Source of the DNA: Hydrogenophaga sp.
GTDB lineage: Bacteria > Pseudomonadota > Gammaproteobacteria > Burkholderiales > Burkholderiaceae_C
Direction of reading: 5' to 3'
Length of the DNA stretch: 33,634 nucleotides
Assembly (NCBI GenBank): GCA_025458915.1
Contig: JALORL010000010.1
Location: forward strand, 1-33,634
Positions 8,267 to 16,641 of the stretch are shown here, in pieces; the first letter of the stretch is position 1, and every line of letters begins with the position of its first letter. The notes beneath the pieces were generated by a model. The model was not told the DNA's origin and did not search any database. It was given only the letters and a program-made list of their open reading frames with translations. The translations under genes and the position numbers were made by a program.

Positions 8267-8295
8267 TTGATTACTAACCGGTCAGTCATTAATAT
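8267..8295 (+). promoter_or_regulatory. Sigma70 promoter with palindromic operator in the spacer
   Basis: TTGATT (8267-8272) and TAATAT (8290-8295) are separated by exactly 17 bp. Inside the spacer is the near-palindrome ACTAACCGGTCAGT (8273-8286), with a single mismatched pair. The arrangement fits repressor occlusion, and the palindrome style resembles TetR-family operators. It would drive the plus-strand adaptor and RND permease genes with a leader of about 80 nt. The rest of the 8132-8381 gap shows no gene; it must also hold the hpnC promoter, which I could not place. No tetR-like gene is in the window. Confidence 0.7.
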
Positions 8296-8381
8296 AACGG
8301 CTCTGCCACCGTGCAAGACGTCACCGGCCACCGCTGTGTGACCCATACATTCATTTGCTACCCCCTGATCAAGCCCACGCC

Positions 8382-9500
8382 ATGAAAACACGCCATTTTG
8401 TCCTGATCGTGACCTGTGTGCTCACCTTGGCGGCCTGCTCGGAACCACCCCCACCCGAGGAGCCGATCCGCTCGGTCAAACTCCTGACCGTGCAGCCTTC
8501 GACGCTGGGGGCGCATGTGGAGTACGCGGGCGATGTGCGTGCACGACAGGAATCCCGACTCGGCTTTCGGGTTGGCGGCAAGCTGGTGGAGCGCCCGGTG
8601 GACCTGGGGCAACGGGTGAAGCCCGGGCAGTTGCTGGCACGCCTGGACGAGCGGGATCTGTCCCTCGGCAGCCAGGCCGCCCAGGCACAGGTGGCGGCCG
8701 CCCGCACCCAGCGCGACCTTGCGGCTGCCGACCTGAAGCGCTTTGCCGATCTCCAGAAACAGGGCTTCGTGAGTGGTGCCGAGATCGAACGGCGCGAAGC
8801 CACCCTGCAGGCGGCTGAGGCCGCATTGCAGCAGGCACAAGCCCAGAGTGCGGTGCAAGTCAACCAGACGGGCTACACGCGGCTGCTCGCCGACGCCGCC
8901 GGCGTGGTGGTGGCGGTGGAAGCCGAGCCCGGGCAGGTGGTTAGCGCCGGAGCGCCGGTGGTGCGCGTGGCCACTGACGGCCCGCGCGATGTGGTGATCA
9001 ACGTGCCGGAAGACCGCGTGGCCCTGATCGCCGCCGGCCTGCAGGCCGATGTGCGTTTCTGGGCCAACGGTGTGCATGCTGCACCGGCGTCGGCGTCCAG
9101 CCTGCCCGAGACCGTCCCGGCCCTGGTGCGCGAGGTCGCTGCCAGCGCCGACCCGCTCACCCGCACTTTCCAGGTCAAGCTGGCCCTGCCCAGCGACATC
9201 GAGGTTCCTCTGGGAGCCACTGCCTACGTCCGCTTGGCCAACAAGGCACCGGCCGGCCTGACCGCCATCAAGCTGCCCACGTCGGCACTCATCAAGGTGG
9301 GCAACGAATCGGCGGTCTGGGTGTACGACCCGACCACCTCCACCGTGCAGACGCGAACGGTACAGGTGCTCACCGCCGACGGCAATGCGGTGGCCGTCAG
9401 CGCTGGCCTGCAGCCAGGCGACGAAGTGGTGGCCGCCGGTGTGCATGTGCTCTCTCCCGGCCAGAAAGTGACCCGTTTCGCCGCTGCGGCCACCCGGTGA
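8382..9500 (+). CDS. RND periplasmic adaptor lipoprotein
   Basis: This 372-aa membrane fusion protein of the second RND pump has a lipoprotein signal peptide with lipobox LAAC (Cys at residue 20), so it should be anchored by lipid in the inner membrane facing the periplasm. Then come a lipoyl half-motif (RLGFRVGGKLVERPVDLGQR), a coiled-coil hairpin (AQAQVAAARTQRDLAAADLKR and AEAALQQAQAQSAVQ), the second lipoyl half (LLADAAGVVVAVEAEPGQVV) and a beta-barrel domain. ATG 8382 was chosen because the lipobox then sits at the usual distance; an upstream in-frame TTG at 8355 would spoil the signal peptide. The permease gene follows after 8 bp. Regulation is probably through the promoter and palindrome at 8267-8295. 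Confidence 0.92.
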   Translation: MKTRHFVLIVTCVLTLAACSEPPPPEEPIRSVKLLTVQPSTLGAHVEYAGDVRARQESRLGFRVGGKLVERPVDLGQRVKPGQLLARLDERDLSLGSQAAQAQVAAARTQRDLAAADLKRFADLQKQGFVSGAEIERREATLQAAEAALQQAQAQSAVQVNQTGYTRLLADAAGVVVAVEAEPGQVVSAGAPVVRVATDGPRDVVINVPEDRVALIAAGLQADVRFWANGVHAAPASASSLPETVPALVREVAASADPLTRTFQVKLALPSDIEVPLGATAYVRLANKAPAGLTAIKLPTSALIKVGNESAVWVYDPTTSTVQTRTVQVLTADGNAVAVSAGLQPGDEVVAAGVHVLSPGQKVTRFAAAATR

Positions 9501-9508
9501 GGCCCGCC

Positions 9509-12500
9509 ATGAACCAACCCCATTCCACGGCTTCTGCCGCATCGGGCTCCTGGGTGTCGCGCTTCAACCTGTCGCAGTGGGCGCTGGACCACCAGGCCCT
9601 GACGCGCTACCTCATGATCGTGCTGATGCTGCTGGGCGTGTCCGCCTACTTCCAGCTCGGCCAGGACGAAGACCCGCCGTTCACCTTCCGCGCCATGGTG
9701 GTCAGTGCCTACTGGCCCGGCGCGACCGCGCAGCAAGTGGCCGAACAGGTGGCCGACCGGCTGGAGAAGACGCTGCAGGAAGTGCCGCACGCCGACAAGA
9801 TCCGCAGCTATTCCAAGCCGGGCGAAACGCTGATCATCTTCCAGATCAGGGACGACACCCCCGCCGCCGAGGTCGAGCAGACCTGGTACACCGTGCGCAA
9901 GAAGATCGGCGACATGCGCAACACCCTGCCGCAGGGCGTGATCGGGCCGGTGTTCAACGACGAGTTCGGTGACGTCTACGGGGTCATCTATGCGCTGCAA
10001 GGCGATGGCTATTCGCCCGCCGACAAGCGCGAGGTGGCCGACCAGGTGCGCCAGCAGCTGCTGCGCGTGAAGGACGTCAACAAGGTGGCGCTGTTCGGCA
10101 CGCAGGACGAAAAGCTGTATGTGGAGATTTCCCAGAAGCGGCTGGCCACGCTGGGCCTCGACCTGAGCCAGGTGCTGGCCGCGCTGGGGCAGCAGAACGC
10201 GGTGGAGCCCGCCGGCACGGTACAGACCCCGCTGGACGTGCTGCAGGTGCGCGTGGGTGGGGCCTTCAACTCGGTCGAACAGCTGCAGGCCATGCCGATC
10301 CGCGCGGCCAACGGCCGCCAGATACGCCTGGGCGACATCGCCGATGTTCGACTGGGCTATGTGGATCCGGCCCAGGTCATGGTGCGCCACAACGGCAAGG
10401 ACAGCATCGCCATCGGCATCTCCATGGCCAAGGGCGGCGACATCATTGCGCTGGGCAAGGCGCTGGATGGGGCCATGGTCGACATCGAACGGCAACTGCC
10501 TGCCGGCATGGAACTGGTGCAGGTGCAGGACCAGCCGAGTGCGGTCACGGTGTCGGTCAATGAATTCGTGAAGGTGCTCATCGAAGCCGTGGTGATCGTG
10601 CTGGCGGTGAGCTTCCTGGCGCTGGGCCTGCACAAACGCGAAGGCGGTCGTGGCCTGCGTCGCTACGTGCTGGACATGCGGCCCGGTCTGGTGGTGCTCA
10701 TCACCATTCCCCTGGTGCTGGCCATCACCTTCCTGGCGATGGACTACTGGGGCATCGGCCTGCACAAAATCTCGCTGGGCTCGCTCATCATCGCGCTGGG
10801 CCTGCTGGTGGACGACGCCATCATTGCGGTGGAGATGATGGTGCGCAAGCTCGAAGAGGGTTACGACATGATGCGGGCCGCCACCTTCACCTGGGACGCC
10901 ACCGCCATGCCCATGCTCACCGGAACCCTCATCACGGCGGCGGGTTTCCTGCCCATCGGCATGGCGAACTCGGCGGTGGGTGAATACACCTTCGCCATCT
11001 TCGCCGTCACCGTGATTGCCCTCGTTCTGTCGTGGATCGTGGCGGTGATGTTCGTGCCCTATCTGGGCATGAAGCTGCTCAAGGTCAAGCCCCATGTGGG
11101 CGAGGTGCAGGAGGTGTTCGACGGCCCGTTCTACGACCGCTTCCGCGCCACTGTGGACTGGTGCGTGCAGCACCGCTGGATCACCATTGGTGCCACGGTC
11201 CTCACCTTCGTGCTCGGCATCGTCGGCATGGGGCAGGTGCAGCAGCAGTTCTTCCCGGACTCCAGCCGCCCGGAAATCCTGGTCGACCTGTGGTCGCCCG
11301 AAGGCACGAGCATTGCGGCGAACGACGAGGTCACCCGCCGCGTGGAGGCGCGCATGGCGGAGCTGCCCGGCGTCAAGAGCGTGAGCACCTGGGTTGGCTC
11401 GGGCGTTCCGAGGTTCTACCTGCCGCTGGACCAGACCTTTCCGCAGACCAACGTCTCGCAGCTCATCATCATTCCGCAGGACCTGAAAACCCGCGAAACG
11501 CTGCGCCAGGCGCTGCCGGCGCTGATGGCTACCGAATTCCCCGAGGTGCGGGGTCGTGTGAAGCTGCTGCCCAACGGCCCGCCAGTGCCGTATCCGGTGC
11601 AGTTCCGGGTGGTCGGCACAGACCCCACCGTGCTGCGCACCCTGGCCGACCAGGTCAAGGAAGCCATGCGCCAGAGCCCGAACACGCGCGGCGTGAACGA
11701 CAACTGGAACGAGTCCGTGAAGCTGTTGCGGCTGGAAGTGGACCAGGCCAAGGCGCGCGCGCTTGGCGTGTCCAGCCAGTCCATTGCCCAGGCCTCGCGC
11801 ACCCTGCTCAGCGGCAGCACCGTGGGCCAGTACCGCGACGGTGACAAGCTGATCGACATCGTGCTGCGCCAGCCGCTGGACGAGCGCGACGCCATCACCG
11901 ACCTGGCCCAGGCCAACCTGCCCACCGCCAGCGGCCAGACCATTCCTCTGCTGCAGATCGCCCGCCCCGTGTTCGACTGGGAGCCCGGCGTGATGTGGCG
12001 CGAAAACCGCGACTACGCCATCACCGTACAGAGTGACGTGGTGGAGGGCCTGCAGGGCGCCACGGTCACGGCCGAACTGCTGCCCGGCTTGCGCGCCCTG
12101 GAGCGTGGCTGGCGCGAGCAGGGTCTGGCCGGGTACCGCGTGGAAGTGGCCGGTGCGGTGGAAGAAAGCAGCAAGGGTTCGTCATCGATTGCCGCTGGCA
12201 TTCCGCTCATGCTGTTCATTGTGTTCACCCTGCTCATGCTGCAGTTGCAGAGCTTCAGCCGATCGCTGCTCGTGTTCCTCACCGGGCCGCTGGGCCTGGC
12301 CGGCGTGGCTGGCGCGCTGCTGCTGCTCGACCGCCCGTTCGGCTTCGTGGCGCTGCTGGGCGTGATCGCGCTCATGGGCATGATCCAGCGCAACTCGGTG
12401 ATCCTGATCGACCAGATCGAGCAGGACCGTGCCCGCGGCGTACCCGCCTGGGAAGCGGTGGTGGAGGCCACGGTGCGGCGCATGCGGCCCATCGTGCTCA

Positions 12501-12658
12501 CCGCGGCCGCTGCCGTGCTGGCCATGATTCCGCTATCGCGCAGTGTGTTCTGGGGCCCGATGGCGGTGGCCATTATGGGCGGCCTGATCGTGGCCACGGT
12601 GCTGACCCTGCTGGCGTTGCCGGCGATGTATGCGGCGTGGTTCAAGGTGAAGAAATAA
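9509..12658 (+). CDS. RND efflux permease (TriC-like HAE1 family)
   Basis: This inner-membrane proton/drug antiporter of 1049 aa partners the lipoprotein adaptor just upstream. It begins FNLSQWALDHQALTRYLMIV, followed by LGQDEDPPFTFRAMVV, the start style of TriC-like permeases. Porter domains span about 60-350. TM4 carries LLVDDAIIAVE (432-442), the conserved Asp pair of the proton relay, and the second repeat ends in TM11-12 (about 965-1040). ATG 9509 is chosen because GAGG lies 6 nt upstream; a GTG at 9497 overlapping the adaptor stop is the alternative. The two genes are tightly spaced and surely one operon. No outer-membrane factor is encoded here, so a TolC/OprM-like protein must come from elsewhere. 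The substrate cannot be told from sequence. Confidence 0.93.
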   Translation: MNQPHSTASAASGSWVSRFNLSQWALDHQALTRYLMIVLMLLGVSAYFQLGQDEDPPFTFRAMVVSAYWPGATAQQVAEQVADRLEKTLQEVPHADKIRSYSKPGETLIIFQIRDDTPAAEVEQTWYTVRKKIGDMRNTLPQGVIGPVFNDEFGDVYGVIYALQGDGYSPADKREVADQVRQQLLRVKDVNKVALFGTQDEKLYVEISQKRLATLGLDLSQVLAALGQQNAVEPAGTVQTPLDVLQVRVGGAFNSVEQLQAMPIRAANGRQIRLGDIADVRLGYVDPAQVMVRHNGKDSIAIGISMAKGGDIIALGKALDGAMVDIERQLPAGMELVQVQDQPSAVTVSVNEFVKVLIEAVVIVLAVSFLALGLHKREGGRGLRRYVLDMRPGLVVLITIPLVLAITFLAMDYWGIGLHKISLGSLIIALGLLVDDAIIAVEMMVRKLEEGYDMMRAATFTWDATAMPMLTGTLITAAGFLPIGMANSAVGEYTFAIFAVTVIALVLSWIVAVMFVPYLGMKLLKVKPHVGEVQEVFDGPFYDRFRATVDWCVQHRWITIGATVLTFVLGIVGMGQVQQQFFPDSSRPEILVDLWSPEGTSIAANDEVTRRVEARMAELPGVKSVSTWVGSGVPRFYLPLDQTFPQTNVSQLIIIPQDLKTRETLRQALPALMATEFPEVRGRVKLLPNGPPVPYPVQFRVVGTDPTVLRTLADQVKEAMRQSPNTRGVNDNWNESVKLLRLEVDQAKARALGVSSQSIAQASRTLLSGSTVGQYRDGDKLIDIVLRQPLDERDAITDLAQANLPTASGQTIPLLQIARPVFDWEPGVMWRENRDYAITVQSDVVEGLQGATVTAELLPGLRALERGWREQGLAGYRVEVAGAVEESSKGSSSIAAGIPLMLFIVFTLLMLQLQSFSRSLLVFLTGPLGLAGVAGALLLLDRPFGFVALLGVIALMGMIQRNSVILIDQIEQDRARGVPAWEAVVEATVRRMRPIVLTAAAAVLAMIPLSRSVFWGPMAVAIMGGLIVATVLTLLALPAMYAAWFKVKK

Positions 12659-12681
12659 CACCCCCGCCGCGCTCCGCGCGA

Positions 12682-12732
12682 CCCCCTCAAGGGGGCAACA
12701 CCTGCGGACTGGCAGAGCCAGATCCGCGGTGT
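12682..12732. repeat. Dispersed hairpin repeat of Comamonadaceae type
   Basis: CCCCC-TCAA-GGGGG (12682-12695) is followed by a long imperfect hairpin. Its left arm is ACACC-T-GCGGA-CTGGC (12698-12713), its loop AGA, and its right arm GCCAG-A-TCCGC-GGTGT (12717-12732). I recall this composite as a frequent intergenic repeat after genes in Comamonadaceae; that recollection is not checked here. It lies just after the RND permease stop and before a separate terminator. Confidence 0.75.
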
Positions 12733-12740
12733 TTCTGGAT

Positions 12741-12772
12741 AAAGGCACTTCGCTTCGACCGAGTGCCTTTTT
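12741..12772 (+). terminator. Intrinsic terminator after the RND operon
   Basis: A perfect 9-bp stem AAAGGCACT (12741-12749) pairs with AGTGCCTTT (12762-12770) over a 12-nt loop and runs into a T-tract (12768-12772). Confidence 0.8.
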
Positions 12773-12812
12773 CATGCGGCTTCCAGTCTGGCTCCGGTAC
12801 ACAATCGCGTTC

Positions 12813-13712
12813 ATGCGCCTGCGCCACATCGAAGTCTTCAACGCGGTCATGCAGACCGGCAGCGTGAGTGCTGCTGCGCGCATGATCAACGTCACCCAGC
12901 CGGCGGTGAGTCGCACCTTGCAGCACGCCGAGGTGCAGTTGGGGTTTGCGCTGTTCCAGCGGGTGGGCGGGCGGCTCAAGCCCACGGTGGAGGCGCAGAC
13001 GCTGTACCCGCACATCGAGCGGCTGTTCGCGCAGCTCGACGAGGTGCAGCGCCTGTCCGCCAACCTCAAGGCCGGCAAGGGGCAGGGCGCCTTGCGGGTG
13101 CTGACTGTGCTGGCGCTGAGCTACGAGGTGTTTCCGCGCGCCATGCACCTGTTCCGCGAAAAGCACCCGCATGTGGTCGTGCACCATCAGGCGCTGCATT
13201 CGCCACAGATCGTGTCCTCCCTGGTGCTGCAGGAGGCTGATGTGGGCTATGTGTTCAGCGCGGTCTCCCACCCGGCGCTGGTGCAGGAGCGGCTGGCCGA
13301 GCGGCGCGTGATGTGCGTGGTGCCCAAGGGCCTGGTGAGCGCGCGGCAGGTGAAGTCGGGCGCCATCACGCTGGCCCAGCTGAGCAGGCTGCCCGTTATC
13401 GCGCTCGACGGCCAGGACCCGCTGGGCACTCTGCTGGCCCACACGGTGCGCGACAGCGGGGCCGGTCTGAACGAAGTCATCACCGTTCAGACCTACCACG
13501 TGGCGCTGGCTCTGGCCCACCATGGGGTGGGCGTGGCCATGGTGGAAGGCTGCACCGCCGCATCGGCCGATCCGGCCAAGGTGGACGTTCTGGCGCTGGA
13601 GCCCGTCATTGCCACCTCGGTGCACATGCTGCGCCCCGCAGCCCGCCCGAACTCGATTGCGTCGCGCGCCTTCACGCGCTGCATGCAGCAAGCCCTTCAG
13701 CAGATGGCCTGA
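12813..13712 (+). CDS. LysR-family transcriptional regulator
   Basis: This 299-aa LysR-type regulator has an N-terminal winged helix-turn-helix: MRLRHIEVFNAVMQTGSVSA, then AARMINVTQPAVSRTL (about 18-37). The effector-binding domain (about 90-295) starts at ALRVLTVLALSYEVFPRAM. ATG 12813 fits the family start; the upstream in-frame extension overlaps a terminator. CACAAT lies 7 nt before the ATG with no Shine-Dalgarno, so the message may be leaderless. The 3' end overlaps the convergent dadA-like gene by 41 bp. Its position beside the dehydrogenase, aminotransferase and TAXI-TRAP genes suggests it controls that locus, possibly in response to an amino acid. This is inference from context. Confidence 0.93.
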   Translation: MRLRHIEVFNAVMQTGSVSAAARMINVTQPAVSRTLQHAEVQLGFALFQRVGGRLKPTVEAQTLYPHIERLFAQLDEVQRLSANLKAGKGQGALRVLTVLALSYEVFPRAMHLFREKHPHVVVHHQALHSPQIVSSLVLQEADVGYVFSAVSHPALVQERLAERRVMCVVPKGLVSARQVKSGAITLAQLSRLPVIALDGQDPLGTLLAHTVRDSGAGLNEVITVQTYHVALALAHHGVGVAMVEGCTAASADPAKVDVLALEPVIATSVHMLRPAARPNSIASRAFTRCMQQALQQMA

Positions 13713-14952
13713 CGCCATCGCGCAACGCAGCCACCACCCGCTCGGCACTGCCGAACGCGAGCGTGAACCCCAGGGCGCCGTGGCCGGTGTTGAACAGCAC
13801 GTTGTCCGGCGCACCCGGCAGCCGGCCCAGAATCGGCCGGCCGGTGGGCGTGGCCGGCCGCAGTCCCGCCCAGGGCTGGACATCGGCCATGGCGTTGCGC
13901 ATGGGAAAGGTGTCGCGCGTGGCGTCCACCAGCGCCCGGATGCGCCGCGGGTCGATGCTGCGGTCGTGCCCCACCAGCTCCGCCATGCCGGCCACGCGCA
14001 GGCGGCTGCTGATGCGGGCGAACACCAGCTTGCGCCCCGCATCGGTCACGTTGACACGCGGCACCCGTGCACCATCATCGGTGCCAATGTCCAGCGTGAT
14101 GCTGTAACCCTTCAGCGGATACACCGGCAAACCGAGCCCAAGCTGGCGCGCCAGCGCAACAGAGCCGGTACCGAGTGCCACCACGAACGCGTCGGCCTGC
14201 ACTAGCCCCCCCAGGGTCTGCACGGATTCCACCTGCCCGCCCTTGAGTCGCCAACCCGTGGCCGCGTCGCCGAGGCGGAACGCGACTCCCCGACTGCGCA
14301 GCGCCTGCTCCAGCGCCTGGCATACCTTGAGACAGTCGGCGGCGCATTCGCCCGGGGTGTGGACCGCACCCGCAAAGCGCTGCACCGAATGCGCCAGTGC
14401 GGGCTCCAGGTCCACGCACTCGGCAGCACTCAGGACCGACTGCTGCGCGCCCAGCGATTGCTGCAACGCCACCTGCCGCCGGGCCGAGTCCAGGCTGGCC
14501 GCATCCGGGTAGAGCACCAGCTTTCCGGTGGTCGACAAGTCGCAGTCCATGGGAAGTTCCCGCAGCAGCGTGTCGAAAGCCGCGCGGCTTTCTGCCGCGA
14601 GCTGCAGCAGCCACGCCGTGGAGGCTCTGGACACGCTGGCCCGGCAGGCCGCCAGAAACCGCAGCCCCCAGGCCCATTGCTGTGGGTCCAGCCGCAGCCG
14701 CAGCTTCAGTGGCGAGTCCTCCGCCAGCAACAGCTTGGGCAGCTGGCGCCAGATAGCCGGGTCAGCCAGGGGCTGCACATAGGCGTAGCTCAGCTGGGCA
14801 CCGTTGGCCGCGCTGGCACCCGCACCGCTGTGTGCGCCGTCGATCACGGTGACCGTGTGGCCCTCCCGCTGCAGACGCCATGCGGTGGCCAAGCCCACGA
14901 TGCCAGCACCGATCACGACCACGTGTTGAAAATCCGAGGTGGTTCCTGTCAT
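13672..14952 (-). CDS. D-amino acid dehydrogenase-like FAD oxidoreductase (DadA family)
   Basis: This 426-aa flavoenzyme of the DAO/DadA superfamily probably oxidises an amino acid to the 2-oxo acid plus ammonia. It has an FAD-binding Rossmann motif VVVIGAGIVGLATA (11-24) followed by the Asp of VTVID, the segment GANGAQLSYAYVQPLADP-like (seen as AANGAQLSYAYVQPLADP), and a C-terminal FAD motif GHGALGFTLAFGSAERVVAAL. These match DadA closely, though the substrate cannot be fixed. ATG 14952 is chosen over in-frame GTG 14961 and 14958. A -10-like TACAGT (14960-14965) ends 7 nt before this ATG and no clear ribosome-binding site is seen. It is divergent from the aminotransferase gene and convergent with lysR. 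Confidence 0.88.
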   Translation of the reverse strand: MTGTTSDFQHVVVIGAGIVGLATAWRLQREGHTVTVIDGAHSGAGASAANGAQLSYAYVQPLADPAIWRQLPKLLLAEDSPLKLRLRLDPQQWAWGLRFLAACRASVSRASTAWLLQLAAESRAAFDTLLRELPMDCDLSTTGKLVLYPDAASLDSARRQVALQQSLGAQQSVLSAAECVDLEPALAHSVQRFAGAVHTPGECAADCLKVCQALEQALRSRGVAFRLGDAATGWRLKGGQVESVQTLGGLVQADAFVVALGTGSVALARQLGLGLPVYPLKGYSITLDIGTDDGARVPRVNVTDAGRKLVFARISSRLRVAGMAELVGHDRSIDPRRIRALVDATRDTFPMRNAMADVQPWAGLRPATPTGRPILGRLPGAPDNVLFNTGHGALGFTLAFGSAERVVAALRDGVRPSAEGLAACSA

Positions 14953-14959
14953 GGCCACC

Positions 14960-14965
14960 ACTGTA
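14960..14965 (-). promoter_or_regulatory. -10-like hexamer 7 nt before the dadA-like start
   Basis: On the minus strand TACAGT ends 7 nt upstream of ATG 14952. The -35 is weak. If used, transcription would begin at or next to the start codon. Confidence 0.4.
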
Positions 14966-15047
14966 GAAGTGCGTCACGGATTCGGAAAATGCCAATCGCA
15001 TGCAAGACCATGACGGGAACTCATGGCCCGATCAGGCCTGCCCAGCC

Positions 15048-15075
15048 ATGACCAAAACGCATGGGTCGTGGTCAT
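15048..15075. promoter_or_regulatory. Inverted repeat in the dadA/aminotransferase divergent region
   Basis: ATGACC (15048-15053) and GGTCAT (15070-15075) form a perfect 6-bp inverted repeat with a 16-bp spacer. It lies 9 bp upstream of the putative -35 of the aminotransferase promoter. A site for the neighbouring LysR protein is plausible but unproven. Confidence 0.35.
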
Positions 15076-15084
15076 AAAGGCATT

Positions 15085-15112
15085 TTGCGGCTGGGCGTGG
15101 TCTCCCTACACT
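15085..15112 (+). promoter_or_regulatory. Promoter for the aminotransferase gene, likely leaderless
   Basis: TTGCGG (15085-15090) and TACACT (15107-15112) are spaced by 16 bp. ATG follows after only 6 nt (15119) with no Shine-Dalgarno, so the predicted transcription start coincides with the A of ATG. Confidence 0.55.
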
Positions 15113-15118
15113 GGCGCG

Positions 15119-16492
15119 ATGCCCACCGCCGAAACCATCGCATCATCGCCTGCAGTCCCAGCAATCGCCACCCGGGTCTTCCACCGCCAACTGCTGCACG
15201 ATCTGCCGGTTGCCGTGAGCGGACAGGGCGTCCGCATCACCGACCGATCGGGCAGGAGCTACCTGGATGCTTCGGGCGGTGCGGCCGTTTCCTGTCTGGG
15301 CCATGGCCACCCCGATGTGATCGCTGCCATGCACGTCCAGATCGACCGCCTCGCCTATGCCCACACCAGCTTCTTCACCACCGAGGTGGCCGAGGAACTG
15401 GCCGACCTGCTTATCCAGACCGCCCCGGCCGGCATGAGCCACGCCTACTTCGTGAGTGGAGGTTCGGAAGCGGTGGAGGCCGCCTTGAAAATGGCGCGGC
15501 AGTATTTTGTGGAGATCGGCCAGCCGCAGCGCCGCCATTTCATTGCGCGGCGCCAGAGCTACCACGGCAACACGCTGGGCGCGCTGGCCGTGGGAGGCAA
15601 CGCGTGGCGGCGTGCACAGTTCGAGCCGCTGCTCATCGACGTCGCGCACGTTGCACCCTGCTACGAATACCGCAATCGCCGTACCGATGAAAGCCCCGAG
15701 CAGTACGGTCAGCGGCTGGTGGAGGAGCTGTCGGTTGTCATCCAGCAGCTGGGCCCGGAGAACGTCATGGCGTTCGTGGCAGAAACCGTCGGCGGTGCCA
15801 CTGCCGGAGTGCTGCCTCCGGTGCCGGGTTATTTCAGAGGCGTGCGCGAACTGTGCGACCGCCACGGCATCCTGCTCATCCTCGACGAAGTCATGTGCGG
15901 CATGGGCCGCACCGGTACATTGCACGCCTGCGAACAGGAAGGTGTGGCGCCAGACCTGATCACCATTGCGAAAGGGCTCGGGGGCGGCTACCAGCCGATC
16001 GGCGCAGTGCTCGCGCAGGCCAGGCTGGTCGACGTCTTCCGCCAGGGCAGTGGCATGTTCCAGCATGGACACACGTACCTGGGGCATGCGGTGGCGTGCG
16101 CCGCCGCGCTGGCGGTGCAGAAGGTGATCCACCGAGACGGATTGCTGGGCCAGGTGCAATCGCGGGGCGCGGTGTTTCACGCGCAGCTGCACAAAGCCTT
16201 TGGCCAACACCCGCATGTCGGCGACATCCGTGGGCGTGGCCTCTTCTGGGGCATCGAGCTGGTGGCAGACCGTGCGACAAAGCAATGGTTCGACCCCGCA
16301 CTCAAGCTGCACGCCCGCATCAAGAAGGCAGCCATGGCCGAAGGCCTGATGGTGTACCCCATGGGGGGCACCGTCGACGGCCGCTGCGGCGACCATGTAC
16401 TGCTGGCTCCGCCCTTTGTTTGCTCCGAATCCGAGCTGGCCGAGATCGTGTCCAGGCTGGGGCGGGCCATCGATGCGTGCGTGCCGCGCTGA
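15119..16492 (+). CDS. Class III PLP-dependent aminotransferase
   Basis: This 457-aa fold-type I, class III (omega-type) aminotransferase transfers an amino group between an amine or amino acid and a 2-oxo acid. Visible signatures are the cofactor phosphate loop SGGSEAVEAALKMAR (113-127), SYHGNTLGAL (147-156), the PLP pyridine-binding Asp in ILDEVMCGMGRTG (D256), and the Schiff-base lysine in TIAKGLGGGY (K285). The start ATG 15119 gives a family-typical N-terminus; the in-frame extension to 15023 would run through the promoter. The gene is divergent from the dadA-like gene, and the TAXI receptor gene follows 149 bp later. The genes fit a shared pathway for an imported amino compound, but the substrate is not deducible from sequence. 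Confidence 0.92.
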   Translation: MPTAETIASSPAVPAIATRVFHRQLLHDLPVAVSGQGVRITDRSGRSYLDASGGAAVSCLGHGHPDVIAAMHVQIDRLAYAHTSFFTTEVAEELADLLIQTAPAGMSHAYFVSGGSEAVEAALKMARQYFVEIGQPQRRHFIARRQSYHGNTLGALAVGGNAWRRAQFEPLLIDVAHVAPCYEYRNRRTDESPEQYGQRLVEELSVVIQQLGPENVMAFVAETVGGATAGVLPPVPGYFRGVRELCDRHGILLILDEVMCGMGRTGTLHACEQEGVAPDLITIAKGLGGGYQPIGAVLAQARLVDVFRQGSGMFQHGHTYLGHAVACAAALAVQKVIHRDGLLGQVQSRGAVFHAQLHKAFGQHPHVGDIRGRGLFWGIELVADRATKQWFDPALKLHARIKKAAMAEGLMVYPMGGTVDGRCGDHVLLAPPFVCSESELAEIVSRLGRAIDACVPR

Positions 16493-16641
16493 ATGCTTGC
16501 CATGCAAATCACGCATCGTGACGCCGGGTTAATACTTACGCGAAACTGACAAATCGGCCGTTTGATTCCATTACCATCCCCCGGTCAAGACACAATCCGT
16601 CGACACTTTTCAGCAACGCAGCGAACCTGCAGGAGACCTCA

